Below, piece after piece: positions 8,710-18,828 of a stretch of DNA of 64,000 nt (the stretch's first letter is position 1; each line of letters starts with the position of its first letter). The stretch comes from Anabaena sphaerica FACHB-251 (lineage in GTDB: Bacteria; Cyanobacteriota; Cyanobacteriia; Cyanobacteriales; Nostocaceae), in assembly GCF_014696825.1 (NCBI RefSeq), contig NZ_JACJQU010000006.1:88542-152541 (forward strand), given 5' to 3'. The notes under the pieces are model-generated. The model made no database searches. It was not told where the DNA came from and saw only the letters and a list, made by a program, of their open reading frames with translations. Made by a program: the position numbers and the translations under genes.

Positions 8710-10905
8710 ATGTACGTAACTACCAATAGGACTGGGAAAATTGCCAGCATTATTGAAAAGCGCCGCCCGCTAATTGAGAAAATTGAAGTTGTAGAGGCGA
8801 ATCTGCATTTACTATCGTCAAAACTACATCATTTGGAAAACTACCGTCATCATTTACTGACAGCAGTGAATGACCAAAATGTTTATGGACGTTTGCAAGA
8901 AATTGATTTAACAACAATTCAAAACAGCATTGCCGATGAACTCAATAAGTTGGCTAAACTGAAAATGCGGTTTTGCCGTGATACCCTCAACATTGGGGTA
9001 GTAGGACGCGCAAGACAAGGTAAGAGCAGATTATTACAAAGTTTAACAGGATTGACTGCCGCAGAAATTCCCGATGGGGACAGACAACACTGTACAGGGG
9101 TGCGGAGTACCATACATCATAACCCTAATGTTGATACTTACGGTGAAGTGTGGTTTCATTCTGAGCGATCTTTTCTTGATGAAGTTATCAGCCCTTATTA
9201 TCAAAAACTGCATTTGGGTAATACTCCCATTACAATAGAAGAATTTGCTACAAATCCCCTGCCTAAGTTACCGCAAAACCTGCCCGGATACGCTGAACCG
9301 GGAGCAATGTATGAACATCTCACCAGGTATCACACACATTTAGATAAGTATCGTCACTTGCTACAAAATCTCTTACCCCGACGGATTTCTAGAGATGAAA
9401 TTCGGGAATATGTAGCTCAAGATACCCCTGACGGTAAAAGGGTATTTTTTAACTATTTGGCAGTGCGAGAAGTGAAGATTGTTTGTAATTTCCCTAATGC
9501 TGATGTGGGACAAATTGCTTTAGTAGATATGCCTGGTTTGGGTGATACTGGTGTTGGTGATGAAGAAAGATTAATGAAGACTTTAGGACAAGATGTAGAT
9601 GCTGTGCTATTTGTCAGGATGCCAAAGTCATCTGGTGATTATTGGGCAGATGTAGATGTGCGGCTTTATGATACATCTCGTGCAGCACTGGTTGATTTAC
9701 CAATTAACCTATGGTCTTTTATGGTACTGAATCAAACTGCTGCTAATTCTAAAAATGGTGATAATTCTCATAATTGTCAAGATTTGGCGGAGACTCTGAC
9801 AGATAAACACCTGCAAGTTGTTGATTGTTTAATTGCTAATTGTGCCGATAATTTAGCAGCAAATCAAGTTTTAGATCAAGTTCTTGATTATTTAGTTATC
9901 AATATTACGTCTTTAGATCAGCAATATGGATCATCTCGCCAGGAGCGATTAATTCAACTGCAAAATTCAGTTGAGGCTGAGTTAGAAAAAGCCAGAAATG
10001 CTTTAGGTCAATCTACTCCACAAGATAACTGGTTTCCTGTGTTTGAGCAGTTGTTTAATCAACTTTGGAATGATTTAACGAGTGGTTTAGAAAGATTGCT
10101 AAGACAGTTGAGACAGCAAAGAAACGCTGATGATATTGATTTTAAGCAACAGGTTGAGGCGGCTATTCAAGCTTGTCGCCATGATACTGGTATTCCTAGT
10201 TTAGAGCAGATTGAAAAAAGGCGCGATCGCATAGGTGGTTATCCTAACGCCTACTATCAATATCTCAATGAAATTCGCGCTCACTTATCGCAAAATTTCT
10301 TATTGCTGGATGAGGCTTTAAAGCGATCGCTCTCCCAACTTAAAGCCAATGTCGCTCAGGTATTGATAGAACAAGGACGTTTAGGAAAATTGACAAATGG
10401 GAAAAAAGATGAATTTTTTCCAGAAATTACTAATTTAATTCCTGAAAACCTCAGCAAACTCAAATTAGGATTTCATATACTCTCAGATTTTGATATTTCC
10501 TATCGCGGATTAATTCAGCACCGCATCCGCAAACATTTGGATGGACTCACACCAGATGATACCTCACTTCAACTTTCCAAATCTCCCTCAGCTAAAGAAC
10601 TTTTAGCCAACTTAAAAGCACTACAAGCAGAAGCTATTTATGGTTGTGAAACGGCTTTAGAAGACTTGCTGTGTGAACCTAGTCAAGCTGCTTTTGCTAT
10701 AGTTGAGGAATTTATTGATCGTGTACTTCGTGCCGAAGGTGCAAAAATAGAATGGCGCATCTTTTTAGAAGAAATGCGTGCAGAAATTTGGCAAGAAGAA
10801 TTTGAGCAATTAGGAGAACGTACAAAACTGCGTCGAGAATGGTTAAACTCAATAGAGCAAGCAGCAACAGCTAACAAATCAGACTCTATCAAATTTTTGA
10901 ACTAA
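8710..10905 (+). CDS. Large dynamin-like GTPase
   Basis: A 731-residue protein (ATG at 8710; an upstream TTG at 8656 would overlap the previous gene). Residues 15-90 are predicted coiled coil. A G1/P-loop GRARQGKS lies at about 99-106 and a G3 motif DMPGLGDTG at about 273-281; VLNQTAAN may replace the usual NKxD. The rest is long and helical with several coiled segments, as in dynamin-like proteins. It heads a tight three-gene unit (gaps of 22 and 9 bases) with a small GTPase and a membrane-anchored partner. I infer a GTP-driven system acting near a membrane; it may belong to bacterial conflict/defence GTPase systems, but this is not proven. Confidence 0.75.
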   Translation: MYVTTNRTGKIASIIEKRRPLIEKIEVVEANLHLLSSKLHHLENYRHHLLTAVNDQNVYGRLQEIDLTTIQNSIADELNKLAKLKMRFCRDTLNIGVVGRARQGKSRLLQSLTGLTAAEIPDGDRQHCTGVRSTIHHNPNVDTYGEVWFHSERSFLDEVISPYYQKLHLGNTPITIEEFATNPLPKLPQNLPGYAEPGAMYEHLTRYHTHLDKYRHLLQNLLPRRISRDEIREYVAQDTPDGKRVFFNYLAVREVKIVCNFPNADVGQIALVDMPGLGDTGVGDEERLMKTLGQDVDAVLFVRMPKSSGDYWADVDVRLYDTSRAALVDLPINLWSFMVLNQTAANSKNGDNSHNCQDLAETLTDKHLQVVDCLIANCADNLAANQVLDQVLDYLVINITSLDQQYGSSRQERLIQLQNSVEAELEKARNALGQSTPQDNWFPVFEQLFNQLWNDLTSGLERLLRQLRQQRNADDIDFKQQVEAAIQACRHDTGIPSLEQIEKRRDRIGGYPNAYYQYLNEIRAHLSQNFLLLDEALKRSLSQLKANVAQVLIEQGRLGKLTNGKKDEFFPEITNLIPENLSKLKLGFHILSDFDISYRGLIQHRIRKHLDGLTPDDTSLQLSKSPSAKELLANLKALQAEAIYGCETALEDLLCEPSQAAFAIVEEFIDRVLRAEGAKIEWRIFLEEMRAEIWQEEFEQLGERTKLRREWLNSIEQAATANKSDSIKFLN

Positions 10906-10927
10906 CAAACCAAGGTAACTCAGTTAT

Positions 10928-11890
10928 ATGCACGAATTGAAAATTACCATGCTAGGGCCTAGTGGTGTGGGTAAAACAAGCCTTTTAACTGCTATGTATG
11001 AGCAGTTTGAGAGCAATATAGGTAAAACTAATCTACAACTTACACCTGATTTAGATAGTTCAGCACTTCTGCAAGAACGTTTAGCAGAACTAAAAACTCT
11101 TCCTGACAGTTTTGAAACTAAAGGATGGATGCAGAATACAGAAGACTACAAATCTTTCTTTTTTGAACTTGGTAAAAAGGGTGCTAAACCTTCTTTAAAA
11201 CTGCATTTTCAAGACTACCCTGGTGAATATCTCAATTCTAAAAGTCCTCGTGAAGAAAAAGAACGAGTTGAAAATTTTGTCAATCAATCTGCTGCGGTAA
11301 TTATTGCTATTGACACTCCTGCTTTAATGGAAAAAAATGGGTATTGGCATGATTTAATTAATAAACCACAAATGATCACCAACATCTTTCAAAGAGCCTA
11401 TAGAGATATTGATTCCCCCAGATTAGTGATATTTGCACCTGTGAGATGCGAAAAGTATTTGCAAAATGAACAAAGTATTTCTGAACTAATTAATCAGATA
11501 GAAATTGGATATGCTAAATTACTTGACGACTTAAAAACAGAATTACTGCTTGCTAAAGTAGCAGTGGTTGTTACACCTGTACAAACAGTTGGTAGTGTAC
11601 TTTTTTCTCGAATTGAAATGAATGGTAATAATCCACTATTTATCTTTCGCAAAACTAGCCATGATGCTAAATATAATCCTAAAGATAGTGAACAACCGCT
11701 GAGATATCTTTTACGCTTCTTGCTAAAACTTCATCTGGAAAAGAAAAATTGGGGTTTCTTCAATGTTATCCGCGATTTATTTGGTGTAGACAATCATCTT
11801 AAAAATGCAGTGCGTGAATTTGCTAAGGGATGCAAAAATAATAACGGTTTTGCAGTGCTACAGGGTGATATTTGGCTAAATATTGATTAG
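10928..11890 (+). CDS. Small GTPase (P-loop, DYPGE switch)
   Basis: 320 residues starting MHELKITMLGPSGVGKTSLL; the P-loop GPSGVGKT is at 10-17. The segment LHFQDYPGEYL near residue 95-102 replaces the classical DxPG switch with a DYPGE form, a feature I associate with the 'double-GTPase' (DO-GTPase) families in predicted conflict systems. VIIAIDTPALM and VVVTPVQTVG form the central sheet. No membrane segment. It lies 22 bases after the dynamin-like gene and 9 bases before the tail-anchored protein gene; AAGG precedes the start. Confidence 0.75.
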   Translation: MHELKITMLGPSGVGKTSLLTAMYEQFESNIGKTNLQLTPDLDSSALLQERLAELKTLPDSFETKGWMQNTEDYKSFFFELGKKGAKPSLKLHFQDYPGEYLNSKSPREEKERVENFVNQSAAVIIAIDTPALMEKNGYWHDLINKPQMITNIFQRAYRDIDSPRLVIFAPVRCEKYLQNEQSISELINQIEIGYAKLLDDLKTELLLAKVAVVVTPVQTVGSVLFSRIEMNGNNPLFIFRKTSHDAKYNPKDSEQPLRYLLRFLLKLHLEKKNWGFFNVIRDLFGVDNHLKNAVREFAKGCKNNNGFAVLQGDIWLNID

Positions 11891-11899
11891 GAGTTAAAT

Positions 11900-12688
11900 A
11901 TGAATATTTACATTCGCAGTCGGGGATTTTCTCAGGATCATGGCTATTCTTGGCTACCAGAAATGCCTAATATTATCAGAGATAATCAGGTTTATCAATT
12001 AATTCAAAGTGAAGTTTTTTCTCTGGTAATTGGGCGATATAGCAATAAATTATTGTTACTAATTACTGGAATTGAGGCAAGCGAAAGAGCAGACTTTCGT
12101 GATAGAAAAATCCGTAATTCTGTTGCTTGGATAGGTGACGACTCAGAAGATAATGAACAAAAAATTAGAGTTATTGCAGCGGCTGCTTTACGAGATGAAC
12201 TAAGAGAAACCTTAAGATCAGAAATAGACCAAGCTGTGATCTTTGATGATGAGCAGGGATTTAAAGTTGAAGGAGATATTAGCAAATTATCTGTAGAGGA
12301 AGTTATCAATATACGTGATTTTCCGGGAAATATCAACTATAAAATAGGTAAAAACTGCAAAAAATTGAGAGATGAACTAGCTTATGAGTTGGAAGAAAAA
12401 TCTTTACCCAAAGGACTTGGTTTCAATAACTTACCTTTGGTAATTGTTACAGGGATTCAAAATCAACAGACACTAACTAATTGTGGAGTTTGGCGGGGTT
12501 TATCAAATAGTATACAATCAGAGGTGTGGACAGAATATAAAAAAAGTCCCAACTCTTTGGAAACGCTGCCAGAAAAGGATCTGATAATTCCAACAAACAA
12601 GAATTTAAGATTATTCATTATATTTCTTGTTTTAAGTGCAATTTTTATCATTCTTCTGTTGTTCTTATTTCAGTCACAGCCTAAATGA
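11900..12688 (+). CDS. Tail-anchored partner protein of the GTPase operon
   Basis: 262 residues, soluble for most of its length and ending in one hydrophobic helix (LRLFIIFLVLSAIFIILLLFLF, about 233-254) with a short polar tail: a C-terminal membrane anchor. It begins MNIYIRSRGFSQDHGYSW and has no nucleotide-binding motif that I can see. It is the third gene of the GTPase unit; its ribosome site TAGGAG overlaps the stop of the previous gene, so translation is likely coupled. It may tether the GTPases to the membrane or regulate them. Its 3' end overlaps the convergent gene by 8 bases. Confidence 0.65.
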   Translation: MNIYIRSRGFSQDHGYSWLPEMPNIIRDNQVYQLIQSEVFSLVIGRYSNKLLLLITGIEASERADFRDRKIRNSVAWIGDDSEDNEQKIRVIAAAALRDELRETLRSEIDQAVIFDDEQGFKVEGDISKLSVEEVINIRDFPGNINYKIGKNCKKLRDELAYELEEKSLPKGLGFNNLPLVIVTGIQNQQTLTNCGVWRGLSNSIQSEVWTEYKKSPNSLETLPEKDLIIPTNKNLRLFIIFLVLSAIFIILLLFLFQSQPK

Positions 12689-13154
12689 ATTCACATTTAG
12701 AGAACATACCAGCTTGACCACAATACTGATTTTGTTCATTCAAAATATTCCAGACAATACCATCTTCAATTTGAAAACGTTTACCTGTGCTGGTGATTCG
12801 CACACCAGAAAAATAGCTAAAGCCTTTAGTTGCTGCGTCCGCTAACAAGCGGTTTCTTTCTGGCTGTAGTACCGCTTCAGCTGTATTCCGTGAAGGTGTG
12901 CGGGTAAATTCCTCCCAAGACATTTCCCATTGTGCTAAAGCTTTGCGGTTCCCATAATTCAAAATTGGATTTACTTCTGTACCTTGAGATGCTAAAACAA
13001 AAGGTGCTGCAAACAGTGCTTGAGCTATTTCCAAAGGTGAACCACTGACATCCAACACAGAATATCCTAGCCAATACTGAAAACTGTTGAGGATGCGTTG
13101 GCTGTGAATGATTATAGCCTCTTGCTGCCAAGGAAATTCAATCATGCTAGTCAT
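12681..13154 (-). CDS. MEKHLA domain protein
   Basis: 157 residues from the ATG at 13154 (an ATG three codons later is also possible). WQQEAIIIHSQRILNSFQYWLG and VLDVSGSPLEIAQALFAAPF fit the MEKHLA domain, a PAS-like fold found alone in cyanobacteria and plants and at the end of plant HD-ZIP III factors. The typical ending (FSGVRITSTGKRFQIEDGIVW) is present. Function is unknown; ligand sensing is inferred from the PAS relationship. It converges with the GTPase operon, overlapping its last gene by 8 bases. Confidence 0.85.
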   Translation of the reverse strand: MTSMIEFPWQQEAIIIHSQRILNSFQYWLGYSVLDVSGSPLEIAQALFAAPFVLASQGTEVNPILNYGNRKALAQWEMSWEEFTRTPSRNTAEAVLQPERNRLLADAATKGFSYFSGVRITSTGKRFQIEDGIVWNILNEQNQYCGQAGMFSKCEFI

Positions 13155-13312
13155 AATCAGGGTAAAGTATAATATTAAAAATTTATCAGATCGACAAAAT
13201 TTAATATGCAAGTCAAATCTTCTATAGTTTAATACCGCATTCTACTTACCAGGGTTTATACTGGATTGATCTGGATATTTTCCCATATGGGGTTTTTAGG
13301 TGAAATTGAACT

Positions 13313-15364
13313 ATGCTGCTAAGTGGACGTTACGAAATAATCGAAGTATTAGCAACTGGTGGTTTTGGCATTACCTATAAAGCCACAGATACCCAAAAAC
13401 CCAGTCAACCTATATGTGTGGTGAAGGAACTCCTACCTCAACACCATAATACTTTCCGTGTGGATTTTTTTGATAAGGAAGCGAGAATTTTGGAAATCTT
13501 GGGTACACATTCCCAAATTCCTTGCTTATTCGCTTATTTTGAAGAAAAGCAAAAATTTTATATTGTGCAAGAATTTATTCAGGGACAGTGTTTAGACCAA
13601 GAAATTATTCCTGGTAAGCGACTAAGTGAAGGTTATGTCAGTAAATTATTGTACGATGTTTTAGAAGTTTTAGCTTTTGTTCACTGGCAACAGGTTATTC
13701 ACCGTGATATCAAACCGCAAAACCTCATCCGCAGACAGCAAGATGGTAAAGTTTGTTTAATTGACTTCGGCATAGTCAAAGAAATAGCTTCCCAAGTAAT
13801 AGACAGTCGTGGTAGTGTGCAGAGTTCACTTATGGCAGGGACTCTTGGTTATATGCCAGCAGAACAACTCAGGGGTAAAACAGTTTTTGCTAGTGATATT
13901 TATGCCTTGGGAATAACCGCTATTCAAGCTTTAACAGGGTTGCGTTCTCAAGACCTTGAAGAAGATCCACAAACAGCAGAGTTATTATGGGAAAAGGAAG
14001 CACAGGTCAGTGCTAATTTAGCTGCATTTTTAACAAAAATGGTGCGTCGTCATCATAGCTTACGTTATCAAAATGCTCAAGCAGCTTTAGAGGATTTCAA
14101 AAAACTAACTGCCTCTCTACCTACAGCCATTCTATCATCTCCCGTTACCGCCCTTCCTGCTAAAGATGTCTATTATCAAGAAGCAGCTACTCTAGCTTTA
14201 AAAGGTAACGGACAATTTTCTCCTGTAATGTTGAAAATATTGGAAACGAAAAGACTTGAATTAGGTTTATCTGAACAAGAAGCGCGGGAAATTAGGGAAG
14301 CAGTTTTACAACCCTACCGAAAGTATCAAGTTCGACAACAACAGGCAAAACAAATACCTCCAACTCAGCAATCAATTCACACAATAGCGCCGAAAAGCTA
14401 TGTTAATAGAAAAATCTATAAAGCTGAATCTCAACAACTACCAGAAGTAGAAAATAAATCAGTTGCTAAACCACTAACTTCATCTATTGTTAAAACTCAA
14501 TTATTTGAATTTGAAACAGCCCAATTGATTTTAAAGCATAGATTTTTTGGTTTAGGAACGACTTGGGAAATTCAACGCAGCAAGAAAACAGCAGAGTTAT
14601 TTTTAGAAGACTTAGAAAATGGCATAGTTTTAGAATTAGTTGCTGTTCCTGGTGGTACTTTTTTGATGGGTTCACCCGAAAATGAAATAGAAAGTGCAGA
14701 TAGAGGCAGTCCTCAACATCAAGTTACTATTAAACCTTTTTTACTAGGCAAATATCCTGTCACCCAAGCACAATGGCAAGCGGTTTCTAGTTTACCAAAG
14801 ATTAAAACTGATTTGTACGCAAACCCATCTCATTTTAAAGGTGCTAACCGACCTGTGGAAAAGGTATCATGGCATGATGCACAGGAATTTTGTGCTAGAT
14901 TATCACAGAAAACAGGTAAATTATATCGTTTACCAAGTGAATCTGAATGGGAATATGCTTGTCGTGCAGGAACAACTACACCTTTTTATTTTGGTGATAC
15001 CATTAACACTGATTTAGTAAATTATAATGCTGAATATGTTTATGGTAATGGACAAAAAGGTATTTATCGCAAAGAAACAACAAATGTGGGAACTTTTCCT
15101 GCTAATGCTTTCGGTTTACACGATATGCACGGTAATGTCTGGGAATGGTGCGAAGATGGCTGGTATGATAATTACATAGGTGCGTCAACCGATGGAAGTG
15201 CGCGGTTGAGCAGCAGTGATAATCACCCTCGTCGTGTGTTGCGCGGTGGTTCTTGGTCTTATCGTCCAGTCTACTGCCGTTCTGCCTATCGCGTCAATTA
15301 TCCAGCGATTAGTAGAGACTACAATCACGGCTTTCGTATTGCTTGTTCTGCTACATGGAGTTAA
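13313..15364 (+). CDS. Serine/threonine kinase fused to FGE-sulfatase domain
   Basis: 683 residues. The kinase domain (1-265) shows the glycine loop ATGGFGITYKA, VVKELL (Lys), HRDIKPQN catalytic loop, DFG and a GTLGYMPAEQ activation end, so it should be active. A linker of 150 residues leads to a formylglycine-generating-enzyme-like domain (about 425-683): VPGGTFLMGSPE, LPSESEWEYACRAG, GNVWEWCEDGW, RVLRGGSW and CRSAYR. The pattern with a single Cys in CRSAYR is that of FGE-like ligand-binding or Mur-type domains rather than a proven FGE. This fusion is common in filamentous cyanobacteria. A TPR protein gene follows 50 bases later. Confidence 0.9.
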   Translation: MLLSGRYEIIEVLATGGFGITYKATDTQKPSQPICVVKELLPQHHNTFRVDFFDKEARILEILGTHSQIPCLFAYFEEKQKFYIVQEFIQGQCLDQEIIPGKRLSEGYVSKLLYDVLEVLAFVHWQQVIHRDIKPQNLIRRQQDGKVCLIDFGIVKEIASQVIDSRGSVQSSLMAGTLGYMPAEQLRGKTVFASDIYALGITAIQALTGLRSQDLEEDPQTAELLWEKEAQVSANLAAFLTKMVRRHHSLRYQNAQAALEDFKKLTASLPTAILSSPVTALPAKDVYYQEAATLALKGNGQFSPVMLKILETKRLELGLSEQEAREIREAVLQPYRKYQVRQQQAKQIPPTQQSIHTIAPKSYVNRKIYKAESQQLPEVENKSVAKPLTSSIVKTQLFEFETAQLILKHRFFGLGTTWEIQRSKKTAELFLEDLENGIVLELVAVPGGTFLMGSPENEIESADRGSPQHQVTIKPFLLGKYPVTQAQWQAVSSLPKIKTDLYANPSHFKGANRPVEKVSWHDAQEFCARLSQKTGKLYRLPSESEWEYACRAGTTTPFYFGDTINTDLVNYNAEYVYGNGQKGIYRKETTNVGTFPANAFGLHDMHGNVWEWCEDGWYDNYIGASTDGSARLSSSDNHPRRVLRGGSWSYRPVYCRSAYRVNYPAISRDYNHGFRIACSATWS

Positions 15365-15414
15365 TAATTTTTGTTTTGTAATTACTAAAAAAATTAAGGC
15401 GTTACACAATATTT

Positions 15415-16035
15415 ATGTTTTTTACCAATTCTTTAGAAAATCAACTCCAACGCTGGAATGAAACTATTCGCAGTCAACCGAATAACCCTAATGCTTACAT
15501 TCGTAGGGGAATGGTTTATTTTCAATTAGCTAAAATTGAGGAATCAATTCAAGATTTTGATACCGCAGAAAAGTTAGATTCTAGACTCACACCCTATCTA
15601 TGGCAACGGGGTTTATCTTATTATTATGCAGCGCGATTTGCTGAGGGTGCTAAACAGTTTGAAATAGATTTAACTGTCAATGCACAAGATGTAGAAGAAA
15701 CAGTTTGGAGATATCTTTGTACTGCTCGTTTATCTGGTGTAACAGAAGCGCGTAATTCTCTATTACCTGTGAAAAATGATCCTCGGAAAATCATGCGGTC
15801 TGTATATGATTTATTTGCGGGTAATTGTACAACTGATGATGTTTTGAATGTGGGTAAATTGGGAGGATTAAAAGGTAATTTTTACAATCATCTTTATTTA
15901 GGTTTGTATTTTGAATCTGAGGGTAATTTGGAGTTAGCTCAAGAGTATATTGTTAAAGCTGCTGATAATTACAAAATTGATGATTATATGTGGTATTTGG
16001 CGGTGGTTCATAAACAGGTGAGAGGATGGGTTTGA
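15415..16035 (+). CDS. TPR repeat protein
   Basis: 206 residues with TPR-type helices: RSQPNNPNAYIRRGMVYFQLAKIEESIQDFDTAEKLD covers one full unit, followed by LTPYLWQRGLSYYYAARFAEGAKQF and a late unit around HLYLGLYFESEGNLELAQEYI. TPR proteins bind partners. No signal peptide. It lies 50 bases after the kinase-FGE gene and may be cotranscribed with it, which suggests a scaffold or target of the kinase; that is inference. Confidence 0.8.
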   Translation: MFFTNSLENQLQRWNETIRSQPNNPNAYIRRGMVYFQLAKIEESIQDFDTAEKLDSRLTPYLWQRGLSYYYAARFAEGAKQFEIDLTVNAQDVEETVWRYLCTARLSGVTEARNSLLPVKNDPRKIMRSVYDLFAGNCTTDDVLNVGKLGGLKGNFYNHLYLGLYFESEGNLELAQEYIVKAADNYKIDDYMWYLAVVHKQVRGWV

Positions 16036-16094
16036 TTTTTTTGAATTTTTAAAAACTGGCAAATATGCGTAAATATTCAGCTATAGCACTCGTT

Positions 16095-16168
16095 CATACC
16101 CAGATCCCCGACTTCACGAGATCAATTTATCATTTATGGACACAATAAATAAAAGAAGTCGGGGATCT
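16095..16168. repeat. GTCGGGGATC inverted repeat, copy 1
   Basis: CAGATCCCCGACTTC ... GAAGTCGGGGATCT around a loop of about 40 AT-rich bases. Closely related copies occur near 31178-31271 and 61589-61658. It could act as a terminator for the TPR gene or be a mobile palindromic repeat. Confidence 0.7.
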
Positions 16169-16198
16169 TATCACCTTACCTGAATTCTTACAAATATG

Positions 16199-16456
16199 CT
16201 ATTTATAAATAAAAACTTTCCAATGAGTTTCATTTTTGCCATTTTTCACGTCTTCTTCTGTAAACAATCTTCCTGAAGAGGTTGAGTATTGAATCGCACT
16301 AGAAAAGCGTGACAATAAAATAGCTAAACAATCAAAAATACTTGATTTACCCACACCATTAATACCAATAAATACTGTAGGTTCTATTTCATCAAAATCT
16401 ATCGTTAAATCACCAATACCACGAAACGATTGTATTTTTAGCAGCTTAACTCTCAT
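16199..16456 (-). pseudogene. Truncated SMC/RecF-like AAA ATPase
   Basis: The first 85 residues of an AAA-type ATPase: MRVKLLKIQSFRGIGDLTID, then a P-loop GINGVGKSS and LAILLSRF. Such proteins (AAA_23/RecF-like, often OLD-type nucleases) are several hundred residues long, but here the frame stops after HWKVFIYK with no Walker B or signature motif downstream. I read this as a 5' remnant of a lost gene. It lies directly downstream of uvrB on the opposite strand end, with no sign of the rest of the gene. Confidence 0.65.
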
Positions 16457-16556
16457 AATTTTTATGATGTCACCATTAAATTCTTAAAGTTTTATTATCC
16501 TGTAAACTCCCTCTTTCTCTGCGTCCTCTGCGCCTCTGCGGTTCGTATTCCTATAA

Positions 16557-18554
16557 TCATCTACCCAACATTTTATCCCTGAGATGCTTAATGCGATCAC
16601 GCAATTTTGCAGCTTCTTCAAATTCCATCTTTTTCGCTGCTTCCTTCATCTGTTTTTCTAACAGCGTTATTAACTCTGGAATATCTTCTAAAGATAATTC
16701 ATCTAAATGTTCATCCACCACCTTTAAATCACCTGAATTTAACCGCCGCGAGACATCTAAAAATGATAAAATCGCATTACTTGATTTTTTGACAATCGGT
16801 TGTGGTGTAATTCCGTGCAGCTTATTATATGCTGTTTGAATTCCCCTTCTTCTATCAGTTTCATCAATAGCTTTAATCATGCTATCTGTTAACTTATCAG
16901 CATACATAATCGCCTTTCCGCGAATATGACGCGCAGCCCGGCCAATAGTTTGAATCAAAGAACGTTCAGCACGTAAGAAACCTTCTTTATCTGCATCCAT
17001 AATTGCAACTAAAGAAACTTCCGGTAAATCCAAACCTTCCCGCAGTAAGTTTACACCCACTAAAACATCAAATTTACCAATTCTCAAATCTTGTAAAATC
17101 TCAATTCTCTGAATCGAATTAATTTCCGAATGCAAATATCTAACTTTAACTCCCTTATCTTCCAAATATTCCGTTAAATCTTCCGCCATGCGTTTGGTTA
17201 ACGTGGTAATTAGGGTTCTTTCTTTCAGTTCAACTCTATCTTTAATTTCTCCTAATAAATCATCAACCTGTCCTTCTGTGGGACGAACAAAAATTTCTGG
17301 GTCTATTACTCCAGTTGGTCTAATTACTTGCTCAACTATATGATCTTCAGAAATTTCTATTTCCCAATTTCCCGGCGTAGCAGAAACGAAAATACATTGA
17401 TTAGCCTTTTGCCAAAATTCTTCTACTTTCAAAGGACGATTATCAGCAGCACTGGGAAGGCGAAAACCATGATCAATTAAAACCTTTTTTCGTGCTTGAT
17501 CACCGTTATACATCCCACGAATTTGGGGAACAGTAACATGAGATTCATCAATTACTAATAACCAATCTTTGGGAAAATAATCAATTAAACATTCTGGTGG
17601 TTCTCCCGCTTGTCTACCTGCTAAATGACGAGAATAATTTTCTACGCCGTTACAGTATCCTACCTCACGCAACATTTCCAAATCGTAGCGGGTGCGTTGA
17701 TCTATGCGTTGGGCTTCGACTAATTTTCCTAATTCTTCTAATGTTAATTTTTGCTGTTTTAATTCTGCGGAAATATCTGCACAAGCGACTTCTAAACGTT
17801 CTTCTGGGGTGACAAAGTGACGCGCAGGATAAATATTTACTGCTTGCAAACTACTGATAATTTCTCCAGTTACCGGGTCAACATAACGTATTGCGTCAAT
17901 TTCATCACCAAAAAATTCGACTCTAATAATTCTATCTTCGTAAGCAGGTCCAATTTCTAACACATCACCGCGAACGCGAAATTTTCCCCGACCCATTTCT
18001 ACATCGTTGCGGCTATACTGCACAGATGTCAAATCTCGTAAAATCTGCCTTTGGTTAACTTCCATACCTATCTGTAGTGGAATTGCGGCTTTGAGGTATT
18101 CAGCCGGCATTCCTAAACCGTAAATGCAGCTAATGGAAGCAACAACAATGACATCACGACGTTCAAACAGAGAACGAGTGGCGGAATGTCGCAACATATC
18201 TATTTCATCATTAATCGCCGCTGTTTTTTCTATATATGTGTCTGTAACGGGAATATACGCTTCCGGTTGGTAATAGTCGTAATAACTGACAAAATACTCA
18301 ACGGCGTTGTGAGGAAAAAATTCCCGCAACTCGTTACACAACTGAGCCGCTAGGGTTTTGTTGTGCGCTAAGACTAAGGTAGGTTTACCAACTTTTTCAA
18401 TCACTGCGGCGATAGAAAACGTCTTACCGGTTCCCGTCGCACCCAGTAAAGTTTGGTAACGATTACCTGCTTGAATGCTGGCTACAAGTTGGGCGATCGC
18501 CTGTGGTTGATCACCAGTGGGAGTAAAAGGAGCCTGAAGACTAAATTCCGTCAT
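16557..18554 (-). CDS. uvrB: Excinuclease ABC subunit B
   Basis: 665 residues, the usual UvrB length. Motifs in order: [14 protein letters not shown] (Walker A, about 39-52), [10 protein letters not shown] of the beta-hairpin that probes [20 protein letters not shown] (helicase motif II), SATPGNWE (III), [16 protein letters not shown] (IV), [13 protein letters not shown] (V), QTIGRAARH (VI), and the C-terminal UVR domain [13 protein letters not shown] that contacts UvrC. It handles damage verification in nucleotide excision repair together with UvrA and UvrC. It is apparently a stand-alone gene here. Confidence 0.98.
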   Translation of the reverse strand: MTEFSLQAPFTPTGDQPQAIAQLVASIQAGNRYQTLLGATGTGKTFSIAAVIEKVGKPTLVLAHNKTLAAQLCNELREFFPHNAVEYFVSYYDYYQPEAYIPVTDTYIEKTAAINDEIDMLRHSATRSLFERRDVIVVASISCIYGLGMPAEYLKAAIPLQIGMEVNQRQILRDLTSVQYSRNDVEMGRGKFRVRGDVLEIGPAYEDRIIRVEFFGDEIDAIRYVDPVTGEIISSLQAVNIYPARHFVTPEERLEVACADISAELKQQKLTLEELGKLVEAQRIDQRTRYDLEMLREVGYCNGVENYSRHLAGRQAGEPPECLIDYFPKDWLLVIDESHVTVPQIRGMYNGDQARKKVLIDHGFRLPSAADNRPLKVEEFWQKANQCIFVSATPGNWEIEISEDHIVEQVIRPTGVIDPEIFVRPTEGQVDDLLGEIKDRVELKERTLITTLTKRMAEDLTEYLEDKGVKVRYLHSEINSIQRIEILQDLRIGKFDVLVGVNLLREGLDLPEVSLVAIMDADKEGFLRAERSLIQTIGRAARHIRGKAIMYADKLTDSMIKAIDETDRRRGIQTAYNKLHGITPQPIVKKSSNAILSFLDVSRRLNSGDLKVVDEHLDELSLEDIPELITLLEKQMKEAAKKMEFEEAAKLRDRIKHLRDKMLGR

Positions 18555-18828
18555 AACCGTTTCGCTGAACGAACATACCCTTTCCTATAGTAGCGATAGT
18601 GGCGATGCAATTGCCTAACCGTGTCATCAGATATTGTTTACAAAAGTTCACTCTTTAAATTTACTTATCTATCCGTTTTGAAGAAACTTATATCTGTACG
18701 TGGTTTTTTAAGGTTACACTTTACATATATTAGGAAAAAATAAACCTTTCCTTAATTATTGTAAAATTCACGTAACAAGTTCGAGGTGTTAGTTTACAAA
18801 GCACCTCAGATGCAAAGGAGATAAAAAA

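Noticed and set aside
15216-15461. Frame overlapping the end of the kinase-FGE gene
   Set aside because: The FGE motif GGSW and CRSAYR run through the other frame to its stop at 15364.
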